A stretch of DNA of 64,000 nucleotides from Actinopolyspora biskrensis (lineage in GTDB: Bacteria; Actinomycetota; Actinomycetes; Mycobacteriales; Pseudonocardiaceae): NCBI RefSeq assembly GCF_013408175.1, contig NZ_JACBYW010000002.1, positions 124,001 through 188,000 on the forward strand, given 5' to 3'. Of the stretch, positions 29,822 to 39,525 are shown in pieces (the first letter of the stretch is position 1; the number at the start of each line of letters is the position of its first letter). The notes beneath the pieces are model-generated. The model saw only the letters and a program-made list of their open reading frames with translations. It ran no database searches and was not told where the DNA came from. A program made the translations under genes and the position numbers.

Positions 29822-30844
29822 GTGTCAGAAGTTCCGGGACGGGATTCCGAAGCGGAGGACGGGACGACGGGTTCCGCGGAGTCGGATTCGGACGTTGAGC
29901 GGCGGCACCTTCCGGTGTTGTTGGACCGGACGGTCCGGCTGTTCGAGCCGGTGCTGAGTGCTCGTCCCGGGGTGGTTCTCGACGCCACTCTCGGCATGGG
30001 CGGACACGCCGAAGCCCTGCTGCGTTCCTTCCCGGAAACGACCGTGGTGGGAGTCGACCGCGATCCGGAGGCGCTGGAACTGGCCCGCCGGCGTCTCGAG
30101 CCCTATTCGCGACGCGTGCGTCTGGTGCACGACGTCGCCGACCGTGTTCCGGAGATCCTGGCCGAGCAGGGCTTGTCCGGACTGGACGGAATTCTGTTCG
30201 ACCTCGGTGTCTCCTCGTTGCAACTGGACGAGGCGGAACGCGGGTTCTCCTACTCCAGGGACGCTCCGCTGGACATGCGCATGGACAGTACCGCGGGGAC
30301 CACTGCCGCCGACGTGCTCAACACGTACTCGAGGGGCGAGCTGACGAGGATATTGCGTGAGTACGGGGAGGAGAAGTTCGCCTCCAGGATCGCCGCGCGG
30401 ATAGTGCGGGAACGCGATCGGGAACCGTTCGTGACGAGTGCGCGGCTGGTCCGGTTGGTCTACGACAGCGTTCCCGCGGCGAGCAGGCGCAGTGGAGGAC
30501 ATCCCGCCAAGCGCGCCTTCCAGGCCCTGCGCATCGAGGTGAACGGCGAGTTGGAGGTGCTGCGGCGTGCCCTTCCCGCGGGGATCGACTCGTTGAACGG
30601 GGGAGGGCGGATCGTGGTGATGTCGTACCACTCCTTGGAAGACCGGATCGTCAAACGCACCTTCGCGGAACGGGCCAAATCACGGACACCGCTGGATCTC
30701 CCGGTCGAGTTGCCCGGGCACGGCCCAGAGTTGCGCGTACTCACACGTGGTGCTGAATTCGCGGACGAGCAGGAGGTCGCGGCCAATCCCAGGGCGAGCT
30801 CGGTACGTCTGCGAGCCGCCGAGCGAATTCAGGAGGGGGTATGA
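29822..30844 (+). CDS. rsmH: 16S rRNA (cytosine1402-N4)-methyltransferase
   Basis: RsmH methylates C1402 of 16S rRNA in the decoding centre. The 340-residue protein has [10 protein letters not shown], the SAM loop [33 protein letters not shown], and [14 protein letters not shown] with [12 protein letters not shown] at the C-terminal part. The GTG at 29822 is chosen because AGAGGAGGG lies about 11 nt upstream; another in-frame start at 29744 would add 26 poorly conserved residues. The stop overlaps ftsL (ATGA). First gene of the dcw cluster here. Confidence 0.95.
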   Translation: MSEVPGRDSEAEDGTTGSAESDSDVERRHLPVLLDRTVRLFEPVLSARPGVVLDATLGMGGHAEALLRSFPETTVVGVDRDPEALELARRRLEPYSRRVRLVHDVADRVPEILAEQGLSGLDGILFDLGVSSLQLDEAERGFSYSRDAPLDMRMDSTAGTTAADVLNTYSRGELTRILREYGEEKFASRIAARIVRERDREPFVTSARLVRLVYDSVPAASRRSGGHPAKRAFQALRIEVNGELEVLRRALPAGIDSLNGGGRIVVMSYHSLEDRIVKRTFAERAKSRTPLDLPVELPGHGPELRVLTRGAEFADEQEVAANPRASSVRLRAAERIQEGV

Positions 30845-31620
30845 CGGCACCGACGCGTGGCGGAAACGAAGGGGAACGGAAGAGCGGTAGGCAACGGCAA
30901 CGTACCGAGCAGCGCGGCAACAACCGGACCAATCGCAGAGGGCGTGTTCGTTCGGCCACCGCGGAGCGCGCCTACGAGCGCAAACGTGAGCGCGGCAAGC
31001 AACCCGAGCCTCGGCAGTCGGACGAGCGGGACTCCGAACGGCGCGGGAGGCGCCACGGGGAGAACCGGCGTGAGAAGGAGAGCTCGCGCCCCGGCCTCTC
31101 GGGAAGCGGAATCCTCCATTCGGGAGCCGGTGCCTTCTACCGGTTGTTGAGCAAAGTGGCTACCTCCCGTGCCGCCTTCGTGGGGACTGCCATGGTCGTG
31201 CTGGCCGCGGGCATCGTCACCACTCTGTGGTTGTCGATCGCCGCCGTGAGCAATTCGTACCGAATACAGGACTCGAAGGAACGGGTGCAGGCGCTGACCG
31301 AGCGAAAGGAGGACCTGATGCGTTCGGTCAGCAAGATGGGGTCCATCTCGGAGATCCAACAACGGGTCGAGGAAATGAACATGGTCCCCGCCCCGGATCC
31401 GGCTCATCTTGTGGTCGCTCCGGACGGATCGGTGCGCGTGGTCGGGGAGCCCAGCGCCGCCCCGATGCCGGACCCCCCGTCTTCGGGTCCCCCGTCCGAG
31501 GGTACCTCCTCGGAGGACCGGCGGCCGGATGACGTACGGAACGAACCCGGCCGGGAAGCGAACTCCGAGGACGCGGCGGATTCCGGCCGGTCCTCGTCGA
31601 ACGATCCGTCGATGGAATAG
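30841..31620 (+). CDS. ftsL: cell division protein FtsL
   Basis: FtsL is a bitopic divisome protein that works with FtsQ, FtsB/DivIC and the FtsWI synthase. The 259-residue protein has a very basic cytoplasmic tail of about 100 residues and one membrane helix near residues 111-135 ([21 protein letters not shown]). A short leucine-zipper-like coiled coil follows ([21 protein letters not shown]), then a Pro/Ser/Glu-rich tail. Sequence is poorly conserved in the family; assignment rests on topology and the position between rsmH and ftsI. Overlaps rsmH by ATGA. Confidence 0.88.
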   Translation: MTAPTRGGNEGERKSGRQRQRTEQRGNNRTNRRGRVRSATAERAYERKRERGKQPEPRQSDERDSERRGRRHGENRREKESSRPGLSGSGILHSGAGAFYRLLSKVATSRAAFVGTAMVVLAAGIVTTLWLSIAAVSNSYRIQDSKERVQALTERKEDLMRSVSKMGSISEIQQRVEEMNMVPAPDPAHLVVAPDGSVRVVGEPSAAPMPDPPSSGPPSEGTSSEDRRPDDVRNEPGREANSEDAADSGRSSSNDPSME

Positions 31621-31625
31621 CGAAT

Positions 31626-33572
31626 ATGGCTCGTCGCGACAGGCAACGTGGTACACCCCGACGCGGAGGCTCCAGGCGCGACACGTCCCGTCGTGCTCCG
31701 ATGCGCCCGGCGACGGGCAAAAGTCAGGGCCGGAGTTCGAGCGGCTCGGGCGGAACCCGTTCCGCCCGGACTCCGCGGACCAAGGTCGCCGCGAGCAAGA
31801 GGCGCTTGGGCATCGGCAGGCTGCTGCTCGTGCTCGCCCTGGTCGCGACCGGAACGAAACTGGTGATCGTCCAGGGGTTCGAGGCGCGGGCGTTGTCGGA
31901 GCAGGCCAACGACCAGCTGGTGACCAAGCAGGCCATTCCGGCGGAGCGTGGCTCGATCACCGACGTGAACGGCAGAGTGCTCGCCTTCAGCGGTGAGGCC
32001 CGCAAGCTTTACGCCAATCCCCGGCTTCTCGACGAGCAGCAGCGCAAGGAGCGCGAGAAGAAGCCCTGGGCGCAAACGGGCCCGGAGAAGAAGCGGGCCA
32101 TCGCCAAGGGCATCGCCGAGATCACCCACGGCAGGGTCCGGGAGCAGCAGGTCCTGGACGCGCTGTTCTCCGACCAGGAATTCCTCTACTTCGGGCCGTT
32201 GATCGACCCGGGGACGGCCCGGAGGATCCACGAGGAGTACCCGCAGATCGGCAGCGAGTACCGAGCCGTCCGGCGCTATCCGGCGGGGTCGGTCGCGGCG
32301 AACATCGTGGGAGCCGCCTCCTGGCGCAAGGGGGAGAGCAAGATCCGCGGAACAGTGGGCCTGGAGAACGCGCTGGACAAGAAGCTGACCGGCGAGGACG
32401 GAGTCAAGATCTCGGACACGGCCATGGGCAGCAGTCTGGTCATCCCGGGAACCAAGAAGATCAAGGCCGCCGAGCCCGGTTCGGACGTGCGGTTGACTCT
32501 CGATTCCGATCTGCAGTTCGTGCTGAACCGGAAACTGGCGTCCTACGTCGAGGCGAGAGGAGCGTCCGGAGGCAGCGCGGTCGTGCTCGACACGAAGACC
32601 GGCAAGGTGCGCGCGCTGGCCAACGCCGATTCCTCGGAGCCCGAGGACCAGTCCAGCAGGGCTTCGCGGAACCTGAGCAACCGGGCGGTGACCACGCCGT
32701 ACGAACCGGGCTCCGTGAACAAGTTGATCACGGCCGCGGGGGCGATCGAACACGACATCGTGGAACCGGACACGGTGCTGCACGTCCCGGACGAGATCAA
32801 GATGGGCGGTGCCACGATCCATGACGCCTGGGACCACGAGACTCTTCCGCTGACTTTCAGGGGGGTACTGGCCAAATCCTCCAACGTGGGGACTCTGAAG
32901 ACCGCGCGAAAGCTCGGCAAGGACCGCTTCGCGGACCTGATCCACAAGTTCGGCCTGGGGGAGAAGACCGGTATCGCGTTGCCGGGTGAGAGTCCGGGGA
33001 CGGTTCCCGCACGTAAACAGTGGTCGGACACGAGGTTCGCGAATCTGCCGATCGGTCAGGGACTCTCGATGACCGTGCTGCAGATGGCCGGTATGTATCA
33101 GGCGATCGCCAACGACGGGGTGCGGATCCCGCCGCGGATCGTCGAATCGACGGTGCGACCCGACGGTACGGAGGTCGCCCAGCCGCGTCCCGAAGGAGTT
33201 CGGGTGGTCGGAGAGCAGACCGCCGATACGGTCAGGAACATGCTGCGCTCCGTCGTCCAGGAGGGCACCGAGCAGGGGGGTACCGCTCCGGAGGCCGCTC
33301 TGCCCGGTTACCAGATCGCGGGCAAGACGGGGACGGCGCAAAAACCGGACCCCTCGTGTGGCTGCTACAGCAATTCCAAGCACTGGGTGACGTTCGCGGG
33401 CACGGTCCCCGCGGACGATCCGAGGTACGTGGTCGGCATCATGCTCGACGAACCGGAGAGCACCCGCTCGGTCGGGCCGCTGTTCCACGACGTGGCGGCC
33501 GATCTGACACGTCGCTACGACATTCCGCTTTCCTCGGAACCCGCTCCGAGGAAGACACTGCAGAAACGTTGA
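31626..33572 (+). CDS. ftsI: septal peptidoglycan transpeptidase (class B PBP, FtsI/PbpB)
   Basis: FtsI cross-links septal peptidoglycan together with FtsW. The 648-residue protein has a basic N-terminus, one membrane helix near residues 58-78 (RLLLVLALVATGTKLVIV), and the PBP dimerisation region starting ERGSITDVNGRVLA. The transpeptidase domain carries catalytic S363 in GSVNK, the SSN motif in AKSSNVGT and KTG at 567-569. Five bases separate it from ftsL. A hairpin with a short T run follows the stop, so part of transcription may end here. Confidence 0.95.
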   Translation: MARRDRQRGTPRRGGSRRDTSRRAPMRPATGKSQGRSSSGSGGTRSARTPRTKVAASKRRLGIGRLLLVLALVATGTKLVIVQGFEARALSEQANDQLVTKQAIPAERGSITDVNGRVLAFSGEARKLYANPRLLDEQQRKEREKKPWAQTGPEKKRAIAKGIAEITHGRVREQQVLDALFSDQEFLYFGPLIDPGTARRIHEEYPQIGSEYRAVRRYPAGSVAANIVGAASWRKGESKIRGTVGLENALDKKLTGEDGVKISDTAMGSSLVIPGTKKIKAAEPGSDVRLTLDSDLQFVLNRKLASYVEARGASGGSAVVLDTKTGKVRALANADSSEPEDQSSRASRNLSNRAVTTPYEPGSVNKLITAAGAIEHDIVEPDTVLHVPDEIKMGGATIHDAWDHETLPLTFRGVLAKSSNVGTLKTARKLGKDRFADLIHKFGLGEKTGIALPGESPGTVPARKQWSDTRFANLPIGQGLSMTVLQMAGMYQAIANDGVRIPPRIVESTVRPDGTEVAQPRPEGVRVVGEQTADTVRNMLRSVVQEGTEQGGTAPEAALPGYQIAGKTGTAQKPDPSCGCYSNSKHWVTFAGTVPADDPRYVVGIMLDEPESTRSVGPLFHDVAADLTRRYDIPLSSEPAPRKTLQKR

Positions 33573-33655
33573 GTCACGAAGGGCTCGGCATTCGAAGCAG
33601 CCACTCCGCCGGGGACTTCGAAGGAGGCTCGCACGGAGGAGGTCGGCGGGAATGC

Positions 33656-33678
33656 GGAGGAGAGGTTTCATCTCCTCC
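33656..33678 (+). terminator. hairpin with T run between ftsI and murE (possible attenuator)
   Basis: GGAGGAGA (33656-33663) pairs perfectly with TCTCCTCC (33671-33678) around a 7-nt loop, and TTT follows. The left arm resembles a ribosome-binding site but no gene follows it. Confidence 0.5.
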
Positions 33679-33748
33679 TTTCGGGGCAGAAGGTACGACT
33701 GCTCGGGGGACGCGCCCACCGTAAGGCTGCTCCTCCGAGCGGTACAGG

Positions 33749-33754
33749 TAACCT
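33749..33754 (+). promoter_or_regulatory. candidate -10 of a leaderless murE promoter
   Basis: TAACCT ends 7 nt before the murE GTG, with no Shine-Dalgarno between. The -35 region is weak. Confidence 0.35.
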
Positions 33755-33761
33755 TTTCGCC

Positions 33762-35408
33762 GTGCCTTCCGCGGTTGCGATTTCCCCGCCTCGTCCATCG
33801 CGTGTCGAGCCGGTGAGCATTCAGCAGTTAGCCGAATCGACCGGTGCCCGCGTGGTCCGCATCACCGAACCGGCGGACTCCGCCGTGAGCGCCCCGGTCG
33901 AAGTGAGCGGCGTCACTTTGCGTGCTCAACATGTCGTTGCCGGTGACCTGTTCGCCGCGCTGCCCGGCGCCCGCACTCACGGTGCGGAGCACGCCGCTGC
34001 TGCCCTCGACGCGGGGGCCCGCGCCGTGGTCACGGACGAGGAGGGAATGAGCACGGCGGCGTTGACCGAGCACTCCTCCGTGGCCGGGGGCGATGTTCCG
34101 TTGCTGGTGCATCCCGAACCGCGTCGTGTCCTCGGAGCGCTGGCTGCCGAGATCTACGGCAGGCCCTCCGAACGGCTCTCCGTGCTCGGCATAACGGGCA
34201 CCTCGGGAAAGACCACCACGAGTTACCTGGCCGAGGCCGCGCTGCGACGGGCGGGCTTCGTCACCGGGCTGATCGGCACGGTCGAGACCCGCGTGGCCGG
34301 CGTCCGTCTCGACAGCGCGTTCACCACCCCGGAAGCTCCCGACCTGCAGGCCCTGCTGGCCGTGATGGCCGAACGCGGTGTCACGCACGTGGTCATGGAG
34401 GTATCCAGTCACGCGTTGGCGCTGGGCAGGGTTTCCGGGGTCGATTTCGCCGCGGGCGGTTTCACCAATCTTTCCAGGGATCACCTGGATTTCCACAGTG
34501 ACCTGGAGGACTACTTCGCCGCCAAGGCCATGCTGTTCGACGGTCGCTGTGCGCGTGAGGTGGTGTGCCTCGACACCGACTGGGGGCGGCGGCTGGTCCG
34601 TTCCGGGGTGGTCACGGTCGCGACCGAGGGGCGAGATGCCGACTGGACCGCCAACGGAGTGGTGGCCCATCCGAGCGGGGAGCAGCATTTCACGGCGAGT
34701 GGTCCGGACAACGCTCGTGTGGAGATCCGGCTACGCTTGCCGGGAGCGTTCAACGTCGCCAACGCTCTGCTCGCCACTGCCATGTTGTGGGAACTCGGTG
34801 TGGACGGCAGCGCCGTCGCCGAAGGACTGGCCGAGGTGGACGTTCCGGGACGCATGGAGCGTGTCGCGCTGGGACAGGACTTCGCCGCGGTGGTGGACTA
34901 CTCGCACAAGCCCGATGCCGTCGAGGCCGTGCTGGAAGCGGCGCGGGCTCAAGCGGCGGGGAGGGTGCTCGTCGTGCTCGGCTGTGGCGGTGACAGGGAC
35001 ACGGCCAAGCGCCCCGTCATGGGTGCCACAGCGGCACGGTCGGCGGACCTGCTGATAGTGACGGACGACAATCCCCGCGGTGAGGATCCGGCGGGGATCA
35101 GAGCGAGCGTGCTCGGCGGAGCGGCGGAAGTGGCCGAGGAAGAACGCGCCGTGCTGTGTGAGATCGCCGATCGGCGGACGGCGATCAACGAGGTGGTGCT
35201 TCGTGCGCGCGGAGGCGACGTCGTCGTGGTCGCGGGGAAGGGGCACGAAACCGGCCAGGAGGTGGCCGGGGTGACCCACCCCTTCTCGGACCGGGACGAG
35301 TTGGTGGCCGCGTTGCGCGAACGACTTGAAGGTCCGGAAGGGACGGAAACCACCGCCGTGCGGTGGTCCCCGGAGAAGAACCGGGGAAGTGACGAGGAGG
35401 CAAGGTGA
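33762..35408 (+). CDS. murE: UDP-MurNAc-tripeptide synthetase (meso-DAP adding)
   Basis: Adds meso-diaminopimelate to UDP-MurNAc-L-Ala-D-Glu. The 548-residue Mur ligase has the ATP loop GITGTSGKT (residues 143-151) and SSHALALGRV. DNPR at 436-439 is the signature for meso-DAP rather than lysine, consistent with dapA and dapB in this window. A 36-residue extension after the C-terminal domain is Glu/Arg-rich. GTG start; a second GTG 17 codons on (VSIQQLAEST) is possible. Overlaps murF by GTGA. The 189-bp gap before it, holding a hairpin, suggests separate control. Confidence 0.95.
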   Translation: MPSAVAISPPRPSRVEPVSIQQLAESTGARVVRITEPADSAVSAPVEVSGVTLRAQHVVAGDLFAALPGARTHGAEHAAAALDAGARAVVTDEEGMSTAALTEHSSVAGGDVPLLVHPEPRRVLGALAAEIYGRPSERLSVLGITGTSGKTTTSYLAEAALRRAGFVTGLIGTVETRVAGVRLDSAFTTPEAPDLQALLAVMAERGVTHVVMEVSSHALALGRVSGVDFAAGGFTNLSRDHLDFHSDLEDYFAAKAMLFDGRCAREVVCLDTDWGRRLVRSGVVTVATEGRDADWTANGVVAHPSGEQHFTASGPDNARVEIRLRLPGAFNVANALLATAMLWELGVDGSAVAEGLAEVDVPGRMERVALGQDFAAVVDYSHKPDAVEAVLEAARAQAAGRVLVVLGCGGDRDTAKRPVMGATAARSADLLIVTDDNPRGEDPAGIRASVLGGAAEVAEEERAVLCEIADRRTAINEVVLRARGGDVVVVAGKGHETGQEVAGVTHPFSDRDELVAALRERLEGPEGTETTAVRWSPEKNRGSDEEAR

Positions 35409-36913
35409 TCCGGCTCAGCCTCGACGAGATCGCTGAGGTAGTCGGTGGCAGACTGCACCGCGCCGACGGTAGCGAGGTCGTCACCGCGGCCGTCGAGTTC
35501 GATTCAAGGAAGATACGTCCCGGTGGGCTGTTCGTGGCGGTGCCGGGGGAACACGTCGACGGGCACCGGTTCGCGGAGAGTGCCGTCGCGGACGGAGCGG
35601 TCGCCGTGCTCGCGGCGAGGGAAGTGGATGCCCCCGCTGTGATCGTTCCGCCCGTCGACGCGGCCGAACGGGCGCGTGCGATGGCTCTGGCCGGCGACAC
35701 GGACGGCTCGGGGGCCGCCGTGCTGGTCGCCATGGCGCGACTCGCCCGCCTGGTGGTCGATCGGTTGGAGCGGCTCACGGTCGTGGGGGTCACCGGTTCC
35801 TCCGGCAAGACCTCGACCAAGGACCTGGTCGCGCAGTTGCTCGAACCCTCGGGACCGACCGTGGCTCCGCCCGGATCGTTCAACAACGAGATCGGGCACC
35901 CCTGGACGGTGCTGCGTGCGGACGAGGACACCCGCCACCTGGTTCTGGAGCTGTCCGCTCGTGGGACGGGGCACATCGCGGAGCTGTGCGAATCGGCCCC
36001 GCCCCGTGTGGGCGTGGTGCTCAACGTCGGCAGTGCCCATCTCGGCGAGTTCGGTTCGCGGGAGGCCGTGGCCAGGGCAAAGGGCGAGCTGGTCGAGGCA
36101 CTGCCCGCCGCGGACGACGGTGGGGTCGCGGTGTTGAACGCCGACGACCCGGCTGTGGCGGCCATGGCCCAGCGCACCGACGCGCGGGTGTTGCGGTTCG
36201 GGCAACGCCCGGACGCCCAGGTCAGGGCCGAGGACGTCGAGCTCGACGAACAGGCGCGTCCCGGATTCACGCTGGTCACTCCGGAGGGGCGGGCGACGGT
36301 GCGACTGCCGTTGCACGGTGAGCACCACGTCGGTAACGCGTTGGCCGCGGCCGCGGTGGCCAGGGAGGCCGGAGTCACCGTCGAGCAGACCGCCGATCGT
36401 CTGGGGCGGATACGCCAGCTGTCCGGCAAGCGGATGGAGGTCACCGAGACTCCGGCGGGGACTACGGTGATCAACGACGCTTACAACGCCAACCCGGAAT
36501 CGGTGCGGGCCGCTTTGAAGGCTCTCGCCTCGATGACGCACGGTGGTCCGGGTAGGAGTTGGGCCGTTCTCGGCGTGCTGGGCGAGTTGGGTGACGAGAC
36601 GGCCGCCGCGCACGACGAGATCGGGCGGCTGGCCGTGCGGCTGAACATCGATCGTCTGGTCGTGGTCGGTGATCAGGCCCGTGCCATGCACCAGGGTGCC
36701 GCGTTGGAAGGTTCTTGGGGAGAGGAGTCGATTCTGGTACCGGACGTCGAGGCCGCCGTCGGGTTGTTGCGGGACGAGTTGCGGCCCGATGATGCCGTGT
36801 TGATCAAGGCGTCCAACGCGGCGGCGCTGTGGCGCGTCGCCGAGGAACTGACGGGATCCACCGCGCGGGCATCCGTCGAGGACGACCCCGCGCGAGGCGG
36901 TGGTACGACGTGA
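35405..36913 (+). CDS. murF: UDP-MurNAc-tripeptide-D-Ala-D-Ala ligase
   Basis: Adds D-Ala-D-Ala to complete the UDP-MurNAc pentapeptide in the cytoplasm. The 502-residue protein has [13 protein letters not shown] for [13 protein letters not shown] typical of MurF, and [18 protein letters not shown] in the C-terminal ligase domain. GTG start inside the murE stop (GTGA); its own stop overlaps the mraY GTG the same way. GGAGGCAAG lies just before the GTG. The gene is the standard dcw third ligase; nothing unusual is seen except a charged, Gly-rich C-terminus. Confidence 0.96.
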   Translation: MIRLSLDEIAEVVGGRLHRADGSEVVTAAVEFDSRKIRPGGLFVAVPGEHVDGHRFAESAVADGAVAVLAAREVDAPAVIVPPVDAAERARAMALAGDTDGSGAAVLVAMARLARLVVDRLERLTVVGVTGSSGKTSTKDLVAQLLEPSGPTVAPPGSFNNEIGHPWTVLRADEDTRHLVLELSARGTGHIAELCESAPPRVGVVLNVGSAHLGEFGSREAVARAKGELVEALPAADDGGVAVLNADDPAVAAMAQRTDARVLRFGQRPDAQVRAEDVELDEQARPGFTLVTPEGRATVRLPLHGEHHVGNALAAAAVAREAGVTVEQTADRLGRIRQLSGKRMEVTETPAGTTVINDAYNANPESVRAALKALASMTHGGPGRSWAVLGVLGELGDETAAAHDEIGRLAVRLNIDRLVVVGDQARAMHQGAALEGSWGEESILVPDVEAAVGLLRDELRPDDAVLIKASNAAALWRVAEELTGSTARASVEDDPARGGGTT

Positions 36914-37989
36914 AGAGCATTCTCGTCGCCGCGGCCGTCGGTCTGGTCGTCTCCATCCTCTTCACCCCGTATCTCATCAAGGTCTTCTCGAAACAGGGCT
37001 TCGGCCAGGAGATCCGCGAGGAGGTGCAGAAGTCCCACTCGTCCAAGCGAGGGACCCCCACGATGGGGGGAATGGCGATTCTCGTCGCCATGTGGGTCGG
37101 ATACCTGGCGACTCATGTGACGGTGTCCGACGCGCTTCCCAGCATCACCGCGCTGCTGGTCCTCGGGCTGACCACGATGCTCGGCGTCGTCGGATTCCTG
37201 GACGACTTCATCAAGATTCGCAAGCGCCGTAACCTGGGACTGAACAAGACGGCGAAGCTGGTCGGCCAGATGCTGTCCTCGGTCCTGTTCGCCGTCCTGG
37301 CCCTGCAGTTCGCCGACAGGAACGGTTTCACACCCGCTTCGGACAACCTGTCGTTCATCCGTGACATCAACGTGGTCTCCTTCGGCCTCATCGGTTTCGT
37401 GGTGTTCGCCTACGTCGCCATCAGCGGCTGGTCCAACGCGGTGAACTTCACCGACGGCATGGACGGTCTGGCCGGAGGAACGGCCGCGATGGTGCTGGCC
37501 AGTTACGTACTGATCTCCTTCTGGCAGTTCCGCAACTCCTGCCAGCTGGCTTCCGAACTCGGGCCGGCCTGCTACCAGGTGCGTGATCCGCTGGACGTCG
37601 CCGTGGTGTCCGCGGCGGCCATGGGGTCCTGCGTCGGATTCCTCTGGTGGAACGCGGCACCGGCCAAGATCTTCATGGGCGATACCGGTTCGCTGGCCAT
37701 CGGTGGGCTGGTCGCCGGGCTTTCGATGACGACCCGGACGGAACTGCTGATGATCGTCATCGGCGGTCTGTTCGTCGTCGAGGCCCTGTCGGTGGTGTTG
37801 CAGATCGTGGTTTTCCGTACGTCGCGCAGGCGGCTGTTCCGGATGGCTCCGTTCCACCACCACTTCGAGCTCGCGGGGTGGGCCGAGACCTCGGTGATCA
37901 TCCGGTTCTGGATACTGGGTGCGATCAGTTGCCTGTTCGGAGTGGGACTGTTCTACGCCGACTGGCTGTCCTTGGCCGGCGGGACCTGA
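36910..37989 (+). CDS. mraY: phospho-N-acetylmuramoyl-pentapeptide transferase
   Basis: MraY transfers phospho-MurNAc-pentapeptide to undecaprenyl phosphate, making lipid I in the membrane. The 359-residue protein has around ten helices and the diagnostic blocks KRGTPTMGG (near residue 46), [31 protein letters not shown] and [12 protein letters not shown]. The GTG overlaps the murF stop in GTGA and the translation [14 protein letters not shown] starts directly with the first helix. A longer in-frame version would start inside murF and is rejected. Length and motifs are normal. Confidence 0.96.
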   Translation: MKSILVAAAVGLVVSILFTPYLIKVFSKQGFGQEIREEVQKSHSSKRGTPTMGGMAILVAMWVGYLATHVTVSDALPSITALLVLGLTTMLGVVGFLDDFIKIRKRRNLGLNKTAKLVGQMLSSVLFAVLALQFADRNGFTPASDNLSFIRDINVVSFGLIGFVVFAYVAISGWSNAVNFTDGMDGLAGGTAAMVLASYVLISFWQFRNSCQLASELGPACYQVRDPLDVAVVSAAAMGSCVGFLWWNAAPAKIFMGDTGSLAIGGLVAGLSMTTRTELLMIVIGGLFVVEALSVVLQIVVFRTSRRRLFRMAPFHHHFELAGWAETSVIIRFWILGAISCLFGVGLFYADWLSLAGGT

Positions 37990-38097
37990 TGAGACCCGGT
38001 TCCCGGGGCGATCGAGCCGTGACGAGCGGGCCGGGGGAGTTCAGGACGCGGGCCTGCGCCGAACGGCACATCTTTCACGCGGATCGTTGGTGAGGTC

Positions 38098-39519
38098 ATG
38101 AGCAAGGTGGGTGCACGAGTTCTGGTCGCCGGCGCCGGGGTGTCCGGCAGATCGGCGGCCGAGGCGTTACTCGCCGAGGGGGCCGCCGTCACGATCACGG
38201 ACGCGTCCGAGGAACGACTGGCTGACCTCTCCGAGTTGCGGCGACGCGGCGCGGAACTGCGCACCGCCCTGACCGAGCCCCCGGCGGGAACCGATCTCGT
38301 GGTCACCAGTCCGGGCTGGCGCCCGGACGCTCCGCTGCTCGAGGCCGCTGCCTCCGCCGGGATCGAGGTGATCGGCGAGATCGAACTCGCCTGGCGGATC
38401 GACCGCGCGAGTTCCGAACCGGCCGTGTGGCTCGCCGTCACGGGCACGAACGGTAAAACCACCACGGTGGGCATGCTCGAGTCGGTCCTGCGTTCCGCGG
38501 GCCTCGACGCGGTCGCCTGCGGCAACGTCGGCCTGCCCGCCGTCGACGCCGTGCGCGCGGGGCACGGAGTGCTGGCCGTGGAGTTGTCGAGTTTCCAGTT
38601 GCACTGGTCGAACACACTGTCCCCGCACGCGGGGGTGGTGCTCAACCTGGCCGACGACCACCTGGACTGGCACGGTTCGCTGCACGCCTACGGTCTCGCC
38701 AAGTCGGCCGTCTACCGGGGGAACGTCCTCTCCGTGTACAACGCCGACGACGAGGCCTCGACGAGGTTGACCGAGAAGTACGCCACGGCGACCGCCGTCG
38801 GTATCACCACGGGTGAGCCGAGGCGCGGACAGCTCGGTGTCGTGGGGGAGGAACTACGCGACCGGGCCTTTCCGGGCGGTGGAGCGGACGGGGCCGTTTC
38901 CACGCACCTCGCCGGGGTGGGCGACATCCGTCAGGTGGGGGCGCACAACCTCTCCAACGCGCTCGCCGCCTGTGCGCTCGCCCGCGCCCACGGTGTTTCC
39001 CCCGCGGCCTGCTCCGCGGGGCTGCGCGACTTCGCCCCCGGCGAGCACCGTTCGGTCGTCGTGGGCGAAGCCGACGAGGTGGTCTACGTCGACGACTCCA
39101 AGGCGACCAACCCGCACGCCGCCTCGGCAGCCCTGCGCGCGCATTCCAGCGTGGTGTGGATCGCGGGTGGCCTGTTGAAGGGCGCCGACGTCGACGAACT
39201 GGTGCGTACCCACGCGCGGCGCTTCCTGGCGGTCGTGCTCATCGGCACCGACAGCTGGCTCATCGCCGACTCGCTGCGGCGGAACGCGCCGGACGTCCCC
39301 GTGGTGAGCGTCCCTCCGGAGCGCGAGTCGGCCATGTCGGAAGCCGTACGTCTGGCCGCCGACCACGCCGAACCGGGAACGGCCGTGGTGCTGGCCCCCG
39401 CCGCCGCGTCGATGGACATGTACACCGACTACGCCCACAGGGGGCGGGAGTTCACCGAGTCCGTGCGTGCGGTGCTGGCCGAGTCCGCCGTGGACCGGGC
39501 CGAACGGCACAGGGGGTGA
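38098..39519 (+). CDS. murD: UDP-MurNAc-L-Ala-D-Glu ligase
   Basis: Adds D-glutamate to UDP-MurNAc-L-Ala. The 473-residue protein starts with a Rossmann-like domain (VLVAGAGVSGRSAAEALL), has ATP loop VTGTNGKTTTVG, ELSSFQLHW and YVDDSKATNPHAA. ATG with GAGG close upstream. It follows mraY after about 108 bp that contain no gene and no clear terminator, so read-through is likely. Motifs and size are typical. Confidence 0.95.
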   Translation: MSKVGARVLVAGAGVSGRSAAEALLAEGAAVTITDASEERLADLSELRRRGAELRTALTEPPAGTDLVVTSPGWRPDAPLLEAAASAGIEVIGEIELAWRIDRASSEPAVWLAVTGTNGKTTTVGMLESVLRSAGLDAVACGNVGLPAVDAVRAGHGVLAVELSSFQLHWSNTLSPHAGVVLNLADDHLDWHGSLHAYGLAKSAVYRGNVLSVYNADDEASTRLTEKYATATAVGITTGEPRRGQLGVVGEELRDRAFPGGGADGAVSTHLAGVGDIRQVGAHNLSNALAACALARAHGVSPAACSAGLRDFAPGEHRSVVVGEADEVVYVDDSKATNPHAASAALRAHSSVVWIAGGLLKGADVDELVRTHARRFLAVVLIGTDSWLIADSLRRNAPDVPVVSVPPERESAMSEAVRLAADHAEPGTAVVLAPAAASMDMYTDYAHRGREFTESVRAVLAESAVDRAERHRG

Positions 39520-39525
39520 TCAGTC

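Noticed and set aside
31404-33719. 771-codon minus-strand open frame over ftsI
   Set aside because: Antisense shadow of the transpeptidase; no start signal or domain.
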